From positions 124,001 through 188,000 of the forward strand of contig NC_006042.1 in the NCBI RefSeq assembly GCF_000002515.2: 64,000 nt of DNA, written 5' to 3'. Below are positions 29,587 to 39,440 of the stretch, in pieces. The first letter of the stretch is position 1. Every line of letters begins with the position of its first letter. The translations under genes were made by a program, and so were the position numbers. The notes under the pieces were generated by a model, which saw only the letters and a program-made list of their open reading frames with translations, did not search any database and had not been told where the DNA came from. This DNA is from Kluyveromyces lactis. Its lineage: Eukaryota > Ascomycota > Saccharomycetes > Saccharomycetales > Saccharomycetaceae.

Positions 29587-30024
29587 CTCTTCTTCACAAT
29601 CATAACAGTTTTAAATACCTTACCCCCCATACTGTTATTTTCGACCTTCTTTTGTTCGTTCGTTCGTTCTGAGCTTTATTTTCACTTCTTAAGTTCAAGC
29701 TTACTTTGGTACGCCTTTGAGATCAACTTTTAAAATTCGTAGTTGATGAATTTTCAACGTAACATTATACAATTAATTTAATAATCCATATATATAACTG
29801 TCCTATGCACAGGCTAAATAATTCTGCACTTAATGGATTCTTTATTTTCGTTCTTAAACTAGAAAAACTGTATTTTTACAGCACCAAGTAATGAACACTT
29901 GACAATCAGAAACGCCGCTTGTTTTACTAGCGAGTTTATTCTATCTGATCAACGTATATAAAAAACAAAAGCATAAATAATTGCAATCGAGAGATTACTA
30001 TCCGATATTCCGTTTACACACTTT
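29519..30024. other. convergent region between the wall-protein gene and BNA3
   Basis: Apart from the two hairpins at its start, it holds a short GTTC tetranucleotide tandem (near 29655-29670) and A+T-rich sequence with TATATATAA. No ORF. Confidence 0.6.
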
Positions 30025-31359
30025 TCATAAGTAGTCTTTCAATAATCTTAATCTTTCGACAGATTCTTCTAAATATTGGTTATCTTTGCAAACCGCAAAT
30101 CTTAGCAAGTTTTCTGCAGCCTTTTCATGTTCTTTAATGTAGAATTCTGTCGGTGGAATCGCGACAACACCCAGTTCATTAACTAGCCAGTAAGAAAGCT
30201 TGAAATCCTTTGCCCTCTCATTTAATTCCCTTGGGAATGGATATTCGTCAGGTATCTGAACCTTGCTGAAATCCACACAGACGAAGTAAGTACCGTCTGG
30301 TTTAGTATATGGTAATCCCAATTCGTCAAAAACGCGTGTAAGGATGGCAAACTTTTCCTTATATTCCTCTCTCATGTTTTCGAAGTATCCATTGTGCAAC
30401 CCAATATCAATAGAATGTGCACATGCTTCTTGGAATGGAGAAGGCGAACTGAAGCAAATTCTTGTATGGGCCTTTGATACGTAGCTTAGTAGTTCCGCAT
30501 TTCTTGAAACGACCCAACCAATTCTCCAACCGGTAGCAGCGAAGCTCTTACCTGCGCTACCAACAGAAAGTGTCAAGTCACCAATTTCCTTGGAAATAGT
30601 TGCGATACGAGTAAATTCGTCCCCGAAATACAAATGTTCATAGACTTCATCACTAATGATATAAATATTGTTCTTGACACAAATATCACCCAATTGTGTC
30701 AATTCTTCACGGGTGAAGACTTTCCCAATTGGGTTATGAGGAGTGTTCAAAATAATACATTTTGTCCTCTCATTGATAGTTTTGTTTAAGATATCAAAAT
30801 CAATTTTCCATTCGGCACCGATGGTAACCCTTTCACTTAGTTCCTTAGGAGCTACCAATGGCACATAACGAACTTTACCACCTGGAATTTCGATATTTGA
30901 GATGTACTGATCGAAGAAGGGTTCAAACACAATGACTTCATCACCTGGGTTTAGCAAGCCAACCAAAGAAGCGAGTATACCCTCATTGGCACCGGTAGTA
31001 ATAGTAACATTACTCTCGTTCAAAGTTTCATTGTAAATCGGAGAGTAGAAGTCGGTCAATGACTTCAATAAAGATGGCCTACCACGGGTTGGCGAATACT
31101 GATTGTTAAGTGGGACGTTCAAAGCGGAGACAGCTTGTTCAATTGCAAATTTTGGTGGAGAATATGAAAAGAAACCTTGACCTAAATTCAAAATCGATCT
31201 GCCTTGATTCTTTTCGTTCTTCGAAGCCGCTTGAGCTGCTTCATTAGTCAATGTCCAAACATCCTTTGGAACATTGCCCATAAAATACTTGTTCGCACGA
31301 ATGCCAGTCTTCCCTTGCTGTGTCATATTGGATACACTTCTAATGCCGAATCTTCGCAT
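30025..31359 (-). CDS. BNA3: Bna3, kynurenine aminotransferase
   Basis: I start at the ATG at 31359, which gives 444 residues, the length I recall for S. cerevisiae Bna3. It is a class I/II fold-type I PLP aminotransferase that turns kynurenine into kynurenic acid. The PLP lysine is Lys271 (SVGSAGKSFAATGWR). NTPHNPIGK (205-213) and DEVYEH (237-242) are the usual cofactor-contact motifs, and GANEG precedes the phosphate site. The N-terminus (MRRFGIRSVSNMTQQGKTGIR) is basic and lacks acidic residues, as for mitochondrial import. The mammalian relative KYAT3 also acts as a cysteine-S-conjugate beta-lyase. Its promoter, shared with SDH8, has both Cbf1-type and Met31/32-type sites. Confidence 0.96.
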   Translation of the reverse strand: MRRFGIRSVSNMTQQGKTGIRANKYFMGNVPKDVWTLTNEAAQAASKNEKNQGRSILNLGQGFFSYSPPKFAIEQAVSALNVPLNNQYSPTRGRPSLLKSLTDFYSPIYNETLNESNVTITTGANEGILASLVGLLNPGDEVIVFEPFFDQYISNIEIPGGKVRYVPLVAPKELSERVTIGAEWKIDFDILNKTINERTKCIILNTPHNPIGKVFTREELTQLGDICVKNNIYIISDEVYEHLYFGDEFTRIATISKEIGDLTLSVGSAGKSFAATGWRIGWVVSRNAELLSYVSKAHTRICFSSPSPFQEACAHSIDIGLHNGYFENMREEYKEKFAILTRVFDELGLPYTKPDGTYFVCVDFSKVQIPDEYPFPRELNERAKDFKLSYWLVNELGVVAIPPTEFYIKEHEKAAENLLRFAVCKDNQYLEESVERLRLLKDYL

Positions 31360-32066
31360 ATACAAAAGACAAAAAGAATTAGCTCTGCTTGATTTAATTC
31401 AGGGATCCCAAATTCCTTCTGAGAGCCTTTCCAATAAGAATATACATATATATACAATTGAACTTCTTTCTTATCTAATTTTGATAAATCAAAGAGATTA
31501 GATGTTTATACATCAATTAAGTAAAGGGCAGCCCTGACAATGTATATATATACATGTAAAATATCACCAAACAGCAAAATGCAAACACTAAAAATCAGAT
31601 TCCCCCCAATGGCGACAGGTGGTCCAGATAGCAGCCAATCCATCAATATTACCTCGCTTTCAAATCGATCACGAATGATTGGAAAACCGGTGCGATATAA
31701 ACCTGAATACCTGCAACACTGTGTCTCTTGTCATATCCTGGGTTCCCTTCTAGGTTCTTGCTCATCAGTCACGTGAATCATATTTCTTTTGTCTAGACGC
31801 CACAGTTTTCTGTGTTTTCCCGGGTAATATTCTATTTCAGTCACATGACTTTTAATTTATCATCCTGTCTTCTTTCTTTTCACCGATGACTACCGAATTA
31901 TCCTCTCACCCCGATTTAAAGCGATGATATTTCATTCTTCATACATATATCATCTTTACAATATATATCTGTCTGCGTAAATGGCATTCATCTATATTGA
32001 TAATTTCTTTTAGACTTCGTTTGCAGATCATCTCTCAACAAGGTACCGCTATAACATACAACCTAC
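31360..32066. other. divergent BNA3/SDH8 promoter region
   Basis: The region is 0.7 kb long. It has GTCACGTGA (31768-31776), a perfect Met31/32-type site (31799-31808) and a second E-box, GTCACATG (31840-31847). A TATATATA run lies near 31541. No ORF with a domain. Confidence 0.65.
31769..31847. promoter_or_regulatory. Cbf1 plus Met31/32-type composite element
   Basis: GTCACGTGA (CACGTG core at 31770-31775), GCCACAGTTT (31799-31808, exact complement of the Met31/32 site AAACTGTGGC) and GTCACATG (core 31842-31847) lie within 80 bp. CACAG at 31801-31805 is also mirrored by CTGTG at 31810-31814. In S. cerevisiae such pairs recruit Met4 to sulfur-assimilation genes. Confidence 0.6.
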
Positions 32067-32462
32067 ATGCTTTCCAGTATAAGAAAACAAAGTGTAAGAT
32101 TAGTCGGTCTAAGACCAGCCTTTGTCAGGTTGAATCAAATTAGAACATTTCAAGAAAGAAGAGCAGGTCCACCACCATTACCAAAGGAAGACCAGGAAGA
32201 GTTTGAAAGGCTGCAGAAGCTAGCGTCTTCTCAAGAAGCTATTGATTCTTATAATGCACAGTTTGAATCGGATCATACTATGGAATCGGTGAAATCGCCA
32301 ATCTTGAAGAACGATATTGGTGGGTTTTCTCCAGAATTTATGAAGACTATACCAGAGTTCGAAGGCGAAAAGAATCCTAAAACAGGAGAAATTGGTGGAC
32401 CAAAGCAGGATCCATTAAGGCATGGTGATTATTCTTTCAACGGAAGAGTCACCGATTTTTGA
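32067..32462 (+). CDS. SDH8: Sdh8, succinate dehydrogenase assembly factor (SDHAF4)
   Basis: The protein has 131 residues. Its first 30 or so are basic and rich in Arg and Ser (MLSSIRKQSVRLVGLRPAF), as in a mitochondrial presequence. The conserved family end is present: GEIGGPKQDPLRHGDYSFNGRVTDF has the GGPK, P-R-GD and GRVTDF elements of the Sdh8/SDHAF4 family. The factor binds free flavinated Sdh1 in the matrix and helps it join Sdh2 while limiting oxidant formation. S. cerevisiae SDH8 (YBR269C) is about 138 residues. The gene is divergent from BNA3 and convergent with NUP82. Confidence 0.95.
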   Translation: MLSSIRKQSVRLVGLRPAFVRLNQIRTFQERRAGPPPLPKEDQEEFERLQKLASSQEAIDSYNAQFESDHTMESVKSPILKNDIGGFSPEFMKTIPEFEGEKNPKTGEIGGPKQDPLRHGDYSFNGRVTDF

Positions 32463-32608
32463 GCGCCATTCACACGTTAAAACAAAATTCGGTTAGTAGC
32501 ATATTCACATAATGAAATGATATAAAAAGTAGCACATAATATAGTAAGGTATATGCCAGTTTTAAAACTAAAAACGAAAAAAAAAAGATATGTAGATGGT
32601 GATTGCTA

Positions 32609-34672
32609 TTATACCGCTAGATCTTCAATGGATGCGCTTAACTCATTCATACAAGAATTGATGACCTTTTTGTCGTTCAGTAACATTTGTTGTAGGGAAC
32701 TAAATTCTAGCTCGGAAAAGAAATCGTCTCCTTTAGTAGTTGATCTAAGCTGTGTGTCCAAAAACTCTAGTTCTTCGCGAAGTTTGTTTGTCAGATGTAC
32801 ATAGTTATTGAACTTTAATACCTGGTTTTTGATACTTTTGAACCACACTAGTTCGGCCTCGCTGATACTGCTTGTTCTTAATTTCTCGTTATTTTCTATA
32901 CTGGAGAATGTCTCTTTTAACTTGTCAAGTCGTTTTTCCAACGTCTTGGACTTTTCCTCATACCTGGAATATCTTTCTTGGAGGTCTCCCAAGTTTCCGT
33001 TAAGTTTATTTCTCAACATTTCGATCTCGTTGGTTTTTCTTAATTGGCGATGGAGTTCAGCCACTTCTTCGTTGGATTTGTTGAACATTCTAAATAAAAT
33101 CATCTGTCCCAACTTGACGCGCTTCATGGTTTCCTTGTAAAGTTCAGAAACCACTTCCAATTGACGTTCATTGGAATTGTTCTTCAAAGGGAGAGGAGCC
33201 AAAGAGTCCGGTATGCCTGAAATGAATCCATTGGCTTCTGTTTTATACTTCGTCAAAAGCATATCCAATTCCTTTCCAGACGTTGGCAACGATGGTTTAT
33301 ATGTATATTTCACTTCATCGGTTCTGTTTATGGGTTTCTGTGTGGTGCTCTTGTCGTTACTCTCGATGACCTTGAAGGAATTGCCGTTGTAAAGAATATC
33401 ACCAGACAAGGTAGATAAAACACCGAGGAAAGTTCCTGAAACTGTTCTTATTTTATTTTCAAACTTAACATCATCAATGATAGAGAAGTCATGAAGCCTT
33501 ATGCACTGTGCCAATGGTTCCAACCATGGCATTTCCATGATAGTCGTGGAGCTATCACCAGTAAATACTAATTTAGGTTCCGAGGAGTTTAGTAGTTGGC
33601 ATTGACCTTTTGCATTGAACATTGTTATTACACTAAGGTTATTGAATGTAGTATTGGAGCGTAAACTCCAACTCATGACAATTTCAGAATCGGAGAACAA
33701 CACAACGTTTGTTCCATCTATAAATTGAAGATTCAAAAGGCCCAAACGTTCTCCAACCGGTATGATTGTCAAGCCTGTGACCTCTTTCGCATTCAAAGCT
33801 GTCGGAAATTTTTTTATAATGAACGGGCCCTGTGGTACAGAGTTCCTGATTGCTTTGCTCGTGAATGTGTCTATACCATCATTTTTTTTATAGTTGTCGA
33901 AAAATTGAATTTGTTTCAATAGATCATGCTTTAAGGTGAGGTAATCGGATTCCACATCAGGATCTGAACCTGATATCAGCTTTAGCTGTTTATCGAGGCT
34001 ATTGTATAAAGACAATGATTTGTGCAACATGTAATCCGCTAAAGAACCATTTTTCGTCCTTGATGTGACATTTGATGTATCATTACTGCGTAGGGAAAAA
34101 TTCTTTGGTAGACACGGATGGATAGCATATATGTCACAGTAATTGAAGGAGCTCAGCAGATAAAGTGTCAAACCGGTTGGATCAAATGCAATGTCACAAA
34201 CTGATTCCACATGGTCTGATAACCCAAATGATCTCGATTTACGATTGAAAACAGTGATAGATTCGGGTTCTAGGTCTTCAAGATCATAAATTCGAATTGT
34301 ACTATCATCATGCAAAATAACGAAAGATAACCCATAAGTAGCCAGAGGATGCCATAATAGTTTTTTTATCCCTAGACTGGTATTGAAATGCTTTCTTAAT
34401 CTAGATTGCTCATTCACTTCCATGACATAGAGCTCGCTGTTCGCATGAAATGCTACAAGGCCCCCCGACGGACTGATGACCATTTGTTCTGGAACGAATG
34501 GAAGCTCCACATTATAACTCCTGTATTGCGTTTCGTGGTCTGATTGCACTCTTAAGATGTTGTCCTGCCATAAATAAATAGTGTTGGAATTGTTGCAGAC
34601 AAGACGGTCGGAAGGGTTCAGAGACACTTCCTGGAAGATTGCCTTCAAATCTTCTGTATTGAAGAGTAACAT
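32609..34672 (-). CDS. NUP82: Nup82, cytoplasmic-side nucleoporin
   Basis: I start at the ATG at 34672 (MLLFNTEDLKAIF), giving 687 residues. The first 450 or so look like a beta-propeller (NTIYLWQDNILRV, MVISPSGGLVAFHANSELYV, HDDSTIRIYDLED). The last 200 form a heptad-rich coiled coil with many Glu/Lys/Leu (RQLRKTNEIEMLRNKLNGN, YEEKSKTLEKRLDKL). That is the plan of Nup82, which binds Nup159 and Nsp1 through its coiled coil and sits on the cytoplasmic face of the pore for mRNA export. S. cerevisiae Nup82 is about 713 residues. Position before LAS21 on the same strand matches YJL061W-YJL062W; MRPL37 lies between here. Confidence 0.93.
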   Translation of the reverse strand: MLLFNTEDLKAIFQEVSLNPSDRLVCNNSNTIYLWQDNILRVQSDHETQYRSYNVELPFVPEQMVISPSGGLVAFHANSELYVMEVNEQSRLRKHFNTSLGIKKLLWHPLATYGLSFVILHDDSTIRIYDLEDLEPESITVFNRKSRSFGLSDHVESVCDIAFDPTGLTLYLLSSFNYCDIYAIHPCLPKNFSLRSNDTSNVTSRTKNGSLADYMLHKSLSLYNSLDKQLKLISGSDPDVESDYLTLKHDLLKQIQFFDNYKKNDGIDTFTSKAIRNSVPQGPFIIKKFPTALNAKEVTGLTIIPVGERLGLLNLQFIDGTNVVLFSDSEIVMSWSLRSNTTFNNLSVITMFNAKGQCQLLNSSEPKLVFTGDSSTTIMEMPWLEPLAQCIRLHDFSIIDDVKFENKIRTVSGTFLGVLSTLSGDILYNGNSFKVIESNDKSTTQKPINRTDEVKYTYKPSLPTSGKELDMLLTKYKTEANGFISGIPDSLAPLPLKNNSNERQLEVVSELYKETMKRVKLGQMILFRMFNKSNEEVAELHRQLRKTNEIEMLRNKLNGNLGDLQERYSRYEEKSKTLEKRLDKLKETFSSIENNEKLRTSSISEAELVWFKSIKNQVLKFNNYVHLTNKLREELEFLDTQLRSTTKGDDFFSELEFSSLQQMLLNDKKVINSCMNELSASIEDLAV

Positions 34673-34966
34673 CCCACTATATTGGTTCAATATCCGGCAG
34701 TTAAAGTTATGGAAGAGAAGGTACCACAGTTAGATCGCCAGTTGATCTGTGTTACGTGTATTTCAAGAAGCGTGAGAGTAGTTCATCGTCGATATATTTT
34801 GAATATTTTGAACTTTAATAGTAAAAAAAAAAAAATACCTATAGCAGATCCAGTATTGCAGAAAAGGAAGTGTACGAAAGATATCAAAAAGTTATGTTAG
34901 ATATGTGTCTTTATGTCATTTTTATATGTATATATATTTACAGGCGTGAATCATACTGTGGGTCCG

Positions 34967-35263
34967 TTAAATCTTTGCTAAGAAGTTATTTTGTTTGATG
35001 TTGGCACGGTTGGCTATCCTTAATTGTTTTTTTCTTAGCTTGATTGGATCAGCTGCTAGTTTTTCAGCTTGGACGTTGGCATCAAGCACTGTCCAGAGCC
35101 ATTCAGGGTATTCGCTGTCTTCTAATGCCACGGGTTCCTTACCGGATTTCTTGATTTGTAAGTTCAATGGAGTGCCAGCTGGACATGATGACACGATCTT
35201 GGCAGCTTGGCCAGATGCCTCGCTTTTCACTTGGTTAAATAGCACGCGAGTCACTCTCAACAT
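34967..35263 (-). CDS. MRPL37: Mrpl37, mitochondrial large-subunit ribosomal protein (mL54)
   Basis: This 98-residue protein starts with a basic leader (MLRVTRVLFNQVKSEASGQAAK) and contains the family core KEPVALEDSEYPEWLWTVLD followed by a lysine/arginine-rich end (LRKKQLRIANRANIKQNNFLAKI). It is the yeast relative of mammalian mL54 in the mitochondrial large ribosomal subunit. S. cerevisiae Mrpl37 has about 105 residues. The gene lies between NUP82 and LAS21 on the same strand, which matches YBR268W in the interleaved order. Confidence 0.95.
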   Translation of the reverse strand: MLRVTRVLFNQVKSEASGQAAKIVSSCPAGTPLNLQIKKSGKEPVALEDSEYPEWLWTVLDANVQAEKLAADPIKLRKKQLRIANRANIKQNNFLAKI

Positions 35264-35468
35264 TTCTCTCTTTATATAATATGAAAAATAACCGATTTGT
35301 TATGGTGGGTATGTGGTTGCCGATACCAATTCGAACCTCAACAATAAGTTTTGGCAAGTTTGTCCTGCCTTGCGGCTATCAAAGTTCATGATCATTTACA
35401 GTCCAATTTGAATTTCTATGGTACAAAATGTTGATTTTATCGAAATTTTTCATTCAAAAACTAAGAAT

Positions 35469-37832
35469 TCACAAAACGCCAAGCAGGGTAATGGCGAAAT
35501 CCATGACGACATTATAGAGGGACCAGGCCGCGTAGTAGCATAGTTTCGGGCTAAACACGGACCAAATGAATAGGTGGTACCTTAGTGCAATGCACGCTAT
35601 CATTAGACATGTTCCGGTGATATAGTAATGCTGCAAGCGTAGTGTCTTCTGTTTGTAGCTTTGAGGAATTAGTGAGAGAGCCCAGTAGATGGATGGTGCG
35701 TAGTTAGACAAGAACATTAATACACCAACAACGTATATGTTATAGTTGCTACTAACACCATTGTATGCATTAGTTAGATTGACAGTTGCAATGGAGTTCG
35801 TACCACCAAATTGGAAAAAAGTGAGGTTTTGTAGACATAATGAGAAAATTGGTGTGATGTCCGGTGTGACGCTAGTCAGTATTTCAAATATTAGAAACAA
35901 TGGGATATTTGCAGATGAAGTTTGGAGCAACAAGACGAATTTTATAACACTCAGTAGTTTGTTTAACATATTGGTGCTTTTATTCAAGGCGTATTTCATG
36001 AAAAGAAGGATTATAATAGATACACCACATATTTGGAAGAAAATCCGAGCGATAGGCACTAAACATTGTGAAATATCTGATTCTGTAGCATTTTCATTAG
36101 CTAGATACATGGCGCATGATCTAAGTGCGAATGTGTATAGACCGCTTGGGACTTTATCCCCGTTAACAATAGCAAAGCATATTTTGTAAGTTATCGAGGA
36201 CAAGGCCAAAAAGGACACGGAGAGTAATGATACCATTTTCTCTGATTCGTCTTTGTTTCTCAAAAATGGGAAACCCACGGACAAGAAAGTCACTACATTT
36301 AACCACCATAGGACTGATGTATGTGATTTTAAAAGAGTGTGTAGAACATTGTCGTATATATATTTTTGGCCACTATTGTTCCAACCACGAATCAGCCTTA
36401 ATCCAGATAGCACAACCAGTTTTTTCCCGTTCGATATTTGCATCAGTAGAAGTACGGATATCGTGATCCACCACCATATTTGATGTTCTTCTTCAATAAA
36501 ACTACTTGCAAACATGCTTATTCCTAATAGCACCGAAGTACCAACATGTTCAATATATTCCTGACTTAGTTGGAAATTCCATACCGTGACTATGAGCGTT
36601 CCAATTATCATGAGAGTAGTACCATAAGTTAAGAAAGTGTAATTGTAATTTGTAGCAGCCATTGCTAAAGAAGATTGAATTTCCCTCATCTCCTCCAACA
36701 GAGTTCCTGCACTTTTCTTCTCGAGTTGTGCTTCATAGCCTGGTTTCAACTTAGTTAACTGTAGATAATTATCTTGCACTTTAATCGCTGCTAACTTGGA
36801 TGGAAGCAATTGCAGGAGCTCATCAATTATAACACCCATACTATTCTTAGGAATTGGAAGATTGAAAAGCATACTCAACGTTGGAACAATATCGATTTGT
36901 TCTACTTCTTTCAAGTACTTGTAGTCTGGATGAGCATCTTCAACGGGCACATTAGAGGATTGCTGAATATCAGAGCTTTGATACTTTTTTAACCTTTTAG
37001 ACAAGAACGCTAGGGCAGCACTTGTTTCACCAGAAGAAGACCCTCCGTGGTTTCCCAAATCATTCATGCCATGATCTCCAAGAACAACCATCAGAGTATC
37101 CCCGTCAATTTTTTCATATATTTGTTTGATCACAGAATCCATTTCCCGATGCTTCGATGGCATGAAATGGGACTTAGAACCACCTTTGTGACCAATATGA
37201 TCGAGACCTAAATAATGCAAAATCAGTACGTCCCAATTCTTTTGATGCTCCATTTGATAAGGCACATGTCTGGTAACGTTAAAGTCCACTTCTTCGAAAT
37301 CACTGACAAAGAAGGAGTTAGTACCGTCATACTCTGAGAAGAACTCTAACGGAAACAATTTTAACCATGTGTCATCGCCAAAGAAATTCATCTTGTAGTG
37401 GTGCGTGTGAAATTGCTTCAGTAGCGAGTCTTGTTCTTTTAGGTTTGATGATGTATCATCTTCAGCAACATTTAGAATAGCATCCAAGAAATTCGGAGCA
37501 GATCCCGTCGTTATCCCCTTCAATCTCGGCAGAGTTACAGTTGGCGGATTTGAATAAGCTGTGTAGCCCCAGGCCTCGCCTGAGTTCAATAGTCCATGTA
37601 AAAATTCGAAGTCTGAAGAATCTTTCTGGAACAAGAAATCACTCCGCAGAGCATCAATTACAACCAACACTAGTTTCTTGAACACGGGTTTAGAGGCCAG
37701 TTGTACCTCCGGATTCACAATGAATTTAGAATCATTCTTCAAAACAACCTTTTGCGGAAAGAATCCTCCACAGAAGAGAAATACAGCAACCAATTGCAAA
37801 GTGGCCAGCACATAGTATAATTTTCTACCCAT
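35469..37832 (-). CDS. LAS21: Las21/Gpi7, GPI ethanolamine-phosphate transferase 2
   Basis: I start at the ATG at 37832 (MGRKLYYVLATLQ), giving 787 residues. A signal-anchor segment (about residues 5-26) is followed by a lumenal alkaline-phosphatase-like domain: VIDALRSDF (metal aspartate), NPPTVTLPRLKG (with the catalytic threonine), and GDHGMNDLGNHGG (metal ligands). From about residue 385 to the end there are about ten membrane segments. The enzyme adds ethanolamine phosphate to the second mannose of GPI anchors in the ER and affects GPI remodelling and wall attachment. It is thus functionally linked to the GPI wall protein of this window, though not its neighbour. S. cerevisiae Las21 is about 830 residues. 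Confidence 0.97.
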   Translation of the reverse strand: MGRKLYYVLATLQLVAVFLFCGGFFPQKVVLKNDSKFIVNPEVQLASKPVFKKLVLVVIDALRSDFLFQKDSSDFEFLHGLLNSGEAWGYTAYSNPPTVTLPRLKGITTGSAPNFLDAILNVAEDDTSSNLKEQDSLLKQFHTHHYKMNFFGDDTWLKLFPLEFFSEYDGTNSFFVSDFEEVDFNVTRHVPYQMEHQKNWDVLILHYLGLDHIGHKGGSKSHFMPSKHREMDSVIKQIYEKIDGDTLMVVLGDHGMNDLGNHGGSSSGETSAALAFLSKRLKKYQSSDIQQSSNVPVEDAHPDYKYLKEVEQIDIVPTLSMLFNLPIPKNSMGVIIDELLQLLPSKLAAIKVQDNYLQLTKLKPGYEAQLEKKSAGTLLEEMREIQSSLAMAATNYNYTFLTYGTTLMIIGTLIVTVWNFQLSQEYIEHVGTSVLLGISMFASSFIEEEHQIWWWITISVLLLMQISNGKKLVVLSGLRLIRGWNNSGQKYIYDNVLHTLLKSHTSVLWWLNVVTFLSVGFPFLRNKDESEKMVSLLSVSFLALSSITYKICFAIVNGDKVPSGLYTFALRSCAMYLANENATESDISQCLVPIARIFFQICGVSIIILLFMKYALNKSTNMLNKLLSVIKFVLLLQTSSANIPLFLIFEILTSVTPDITPIFSLCLQNLTFFQFGGTNSIATVNLTNAYNGVSSNYNIYVVGVLMFLSNYAPSIYWALSLIPQSYKQKTLRLQHYYITGTCLMIACIALRYHLFIWSVFSPKLCYYAAWSLYNVVMDFAITLLGVL

Positions 37833-38225
37833 GATGGATTCAGCTGTGTGATTCAATTCACCTTGTCACTACTAACCAGTTTGTTAGAACAACTCAACGC
37901 TATTCCCATCCAACGCTGAAATGTATTGATGTTTACGTTACGTCTTTAGAGATTTTTCATGTTGAGAGAGATGAAAGAAAGGTAATTGAAGGAATTTTAG
38001 AAGAACAGTAACAAAACAAACAAGTGAATGAATAGGTGTCCGATGTAGTGCGGAATAATCATATTTCATATATACATAGCAATAATAAAAGGAAATGACC
38101 GAATATTTAATACGGAGTATAGAGGTAGATTTGTTAAGGATAATGCAATGATCTATATATCTAAATACTAAAGTAAAACCGTAAACCCAAGTGCATATGC
38201 AAAAATGTTCTTCATCACAGTGAAT
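37833..38225. other. LAS21 promoter and REI1 3' region
   Basis: A+T-rich sequence between two same-strand genes with scattered TATATA stretches (near 38070 and 38155). No other element seen. Confidence 0.6.
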
Positions 38226-39440
38226 CTACTGTAACAATTGGTCTCTGTAATGAGGTTGGTTATTAACGAACTTGGCAGCTCTTTTATCGTCTCTTTTCTT
38301 GTCTTTGACTTCTGTTTGCCAAGTAGTCTTTTGTACTTGTTGTTGTTGTCTATCGAAAATGGTAGCGAAGTGTCTGGTGTCTGCAGCAACGATAGTACCT
38401 TGGCCCTCACTAAGTTCACGCTCAGGTTTAAGATTTTGTCTGTAATACCGTTGTAAGGTTCTGTGACCAACCTTCACACCAGTAGGTAGATGTAATTCGA
38501 CACCGTCGTTGTATAGTATATGTTCAGGTAATTCTTCTTCTTCTTCATCATCTTCCTTTTTATCATTCTCAATATCACCGTCGTCATCTTCATCAACATC
38601 CACCCACTGGGATTCATCCTCGTTGACGGCTTTATCTAACTCTTCATAGGTACTCGAAAAATCATAAAACTCTGATATTTCCAACTTTTCAGCTTCCGTT
38701 TCGTATGGAATACGGCAATGCTTTTTCGATAGCATATGAGCTCTGACCGCTTCTAAGGACCTACCTTGGTAAGAACAGCAGAAACACATATTACCCAAAC
38801 CAATCTTTTCCGAAAAGTATTTGAAAAGACCACTTTTATCAACTAAATATTTCTGTTCTGGAATATAGAAACCATGGTCTCTGAACATATGATCCAAATT
38901 TTCTTCAAAAGTTTTATACTTCTTACCGGTAAATAGACACTCAGTTTCTGGAATTTCAACTCTGTTATGAAGCTTTTCAGCCATTAACTTCTCAGCAAGT
39001 TGATCGGGGGTCATTTCTTCTTCTGGAATCTCTTCTGCTTTGGATTTGGCAACTTCGTCCTTCTGTTCTGCTTCTACTTGCACCTCAGGATCATCTGATG
39101 CTTTATTAACAGGAGTACTATCTTGCATGTTCTTCAACATAGACTCCTTAGCGAGCTGCAATAGTTGCTGCTTCTTGGCTAGTAACTTCTCCTTTTCTAA
39201 CCTACGCATCTCCTTCTTCGTCATCTGTTTAACTTTATCCTTCTTATGCTTGTTCTCTTCTTCTTCCTTCTCTACACGAGCATTAGCAACCTTTTCACTA
39301 AAAGTAGCTTCATCTATGGATGGCAAACCAGCGACTCTTCTCTTCAAATTGTATCTGTGCCAGTCCGACTTCATGTGCTCTCTTTGGCCAACCGCAGTGT
39401 CAAACACAACACCGCAAGTGTTACAAGTATATCCAGCCAT
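38226..39440 (-). CDS. REI1: Rei1, cytoplasmic 60S ribosome maturation factor
   Basis: The protein has 404 residues and the zinc-finger layout of the Rei1/Reh1 family. The N-terminal C2H2 finger is YTCNTCGVVFDTAVGQREHM, followed by DWHRYNLKRRVAGLP, a family signature. Two further fingers are CLFTGKKYKTFEENLDHM and MCFCCSYQGRSLEAVRAHM. A strongly acidic stretch near residues 280-310 precedes the C-terminal GHRTLQRYYRQNL motif. Rei1 acts with Jjj1 on late cytoplasmic pre-60S particles to release and recycle Arx1 and Alb1, and its C-terminal tail probes the exit tunnel. The promoter has a PAC-type pentamer repeat and an RRPE-like box. Confidence 0.96.
   Translation of the reverse strand: MAGYTCNTCGVVFDTAVGQREHMKSDWHRYNLKRRVAGLPSIDEATFSEKVANARVEKEEEENKHKKDKVKQMTKKEMRRLEKEKLLAKKQQLLQLAKESMLKNMQDSTPVNKASDDPEVQVEAEQKDEVAKSKAEEIPEEEMTPDQLAEKLMAEKLHNRVEIPETECLFTGKKYKTFEENLDHMFRDHGFYIPEQKYLVDKSGLFKYFSEKIGLGNMCFCCSYQGRSLEAVRAHMLSKKHCRIPYETEAEKLEISEFYDFSSTYEELDKAVNEDESQWVDVDEDDDGDIENDKKEDDEEEEELPEHILYNDGVELHLPTGVKVGHRTLQRYYRQNLKPERELSEGQGTIVAADTRHFATIFDRQQQQVQKTTWQTEVKDKKRDDKRAAKFVNNQPHYRDQLLQ

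Noticed and set aside
33369-33379. ACCTTGAAGGA resembling a Zap1 site
   Set aside because: It lies inside the NUP82 coding region and its near match is explained by codons.
35325-35340. TTCGAACC on the plus strand as a reverse B box
   Set aside because: The flanking bases do not form a T-stem and no A box follows.
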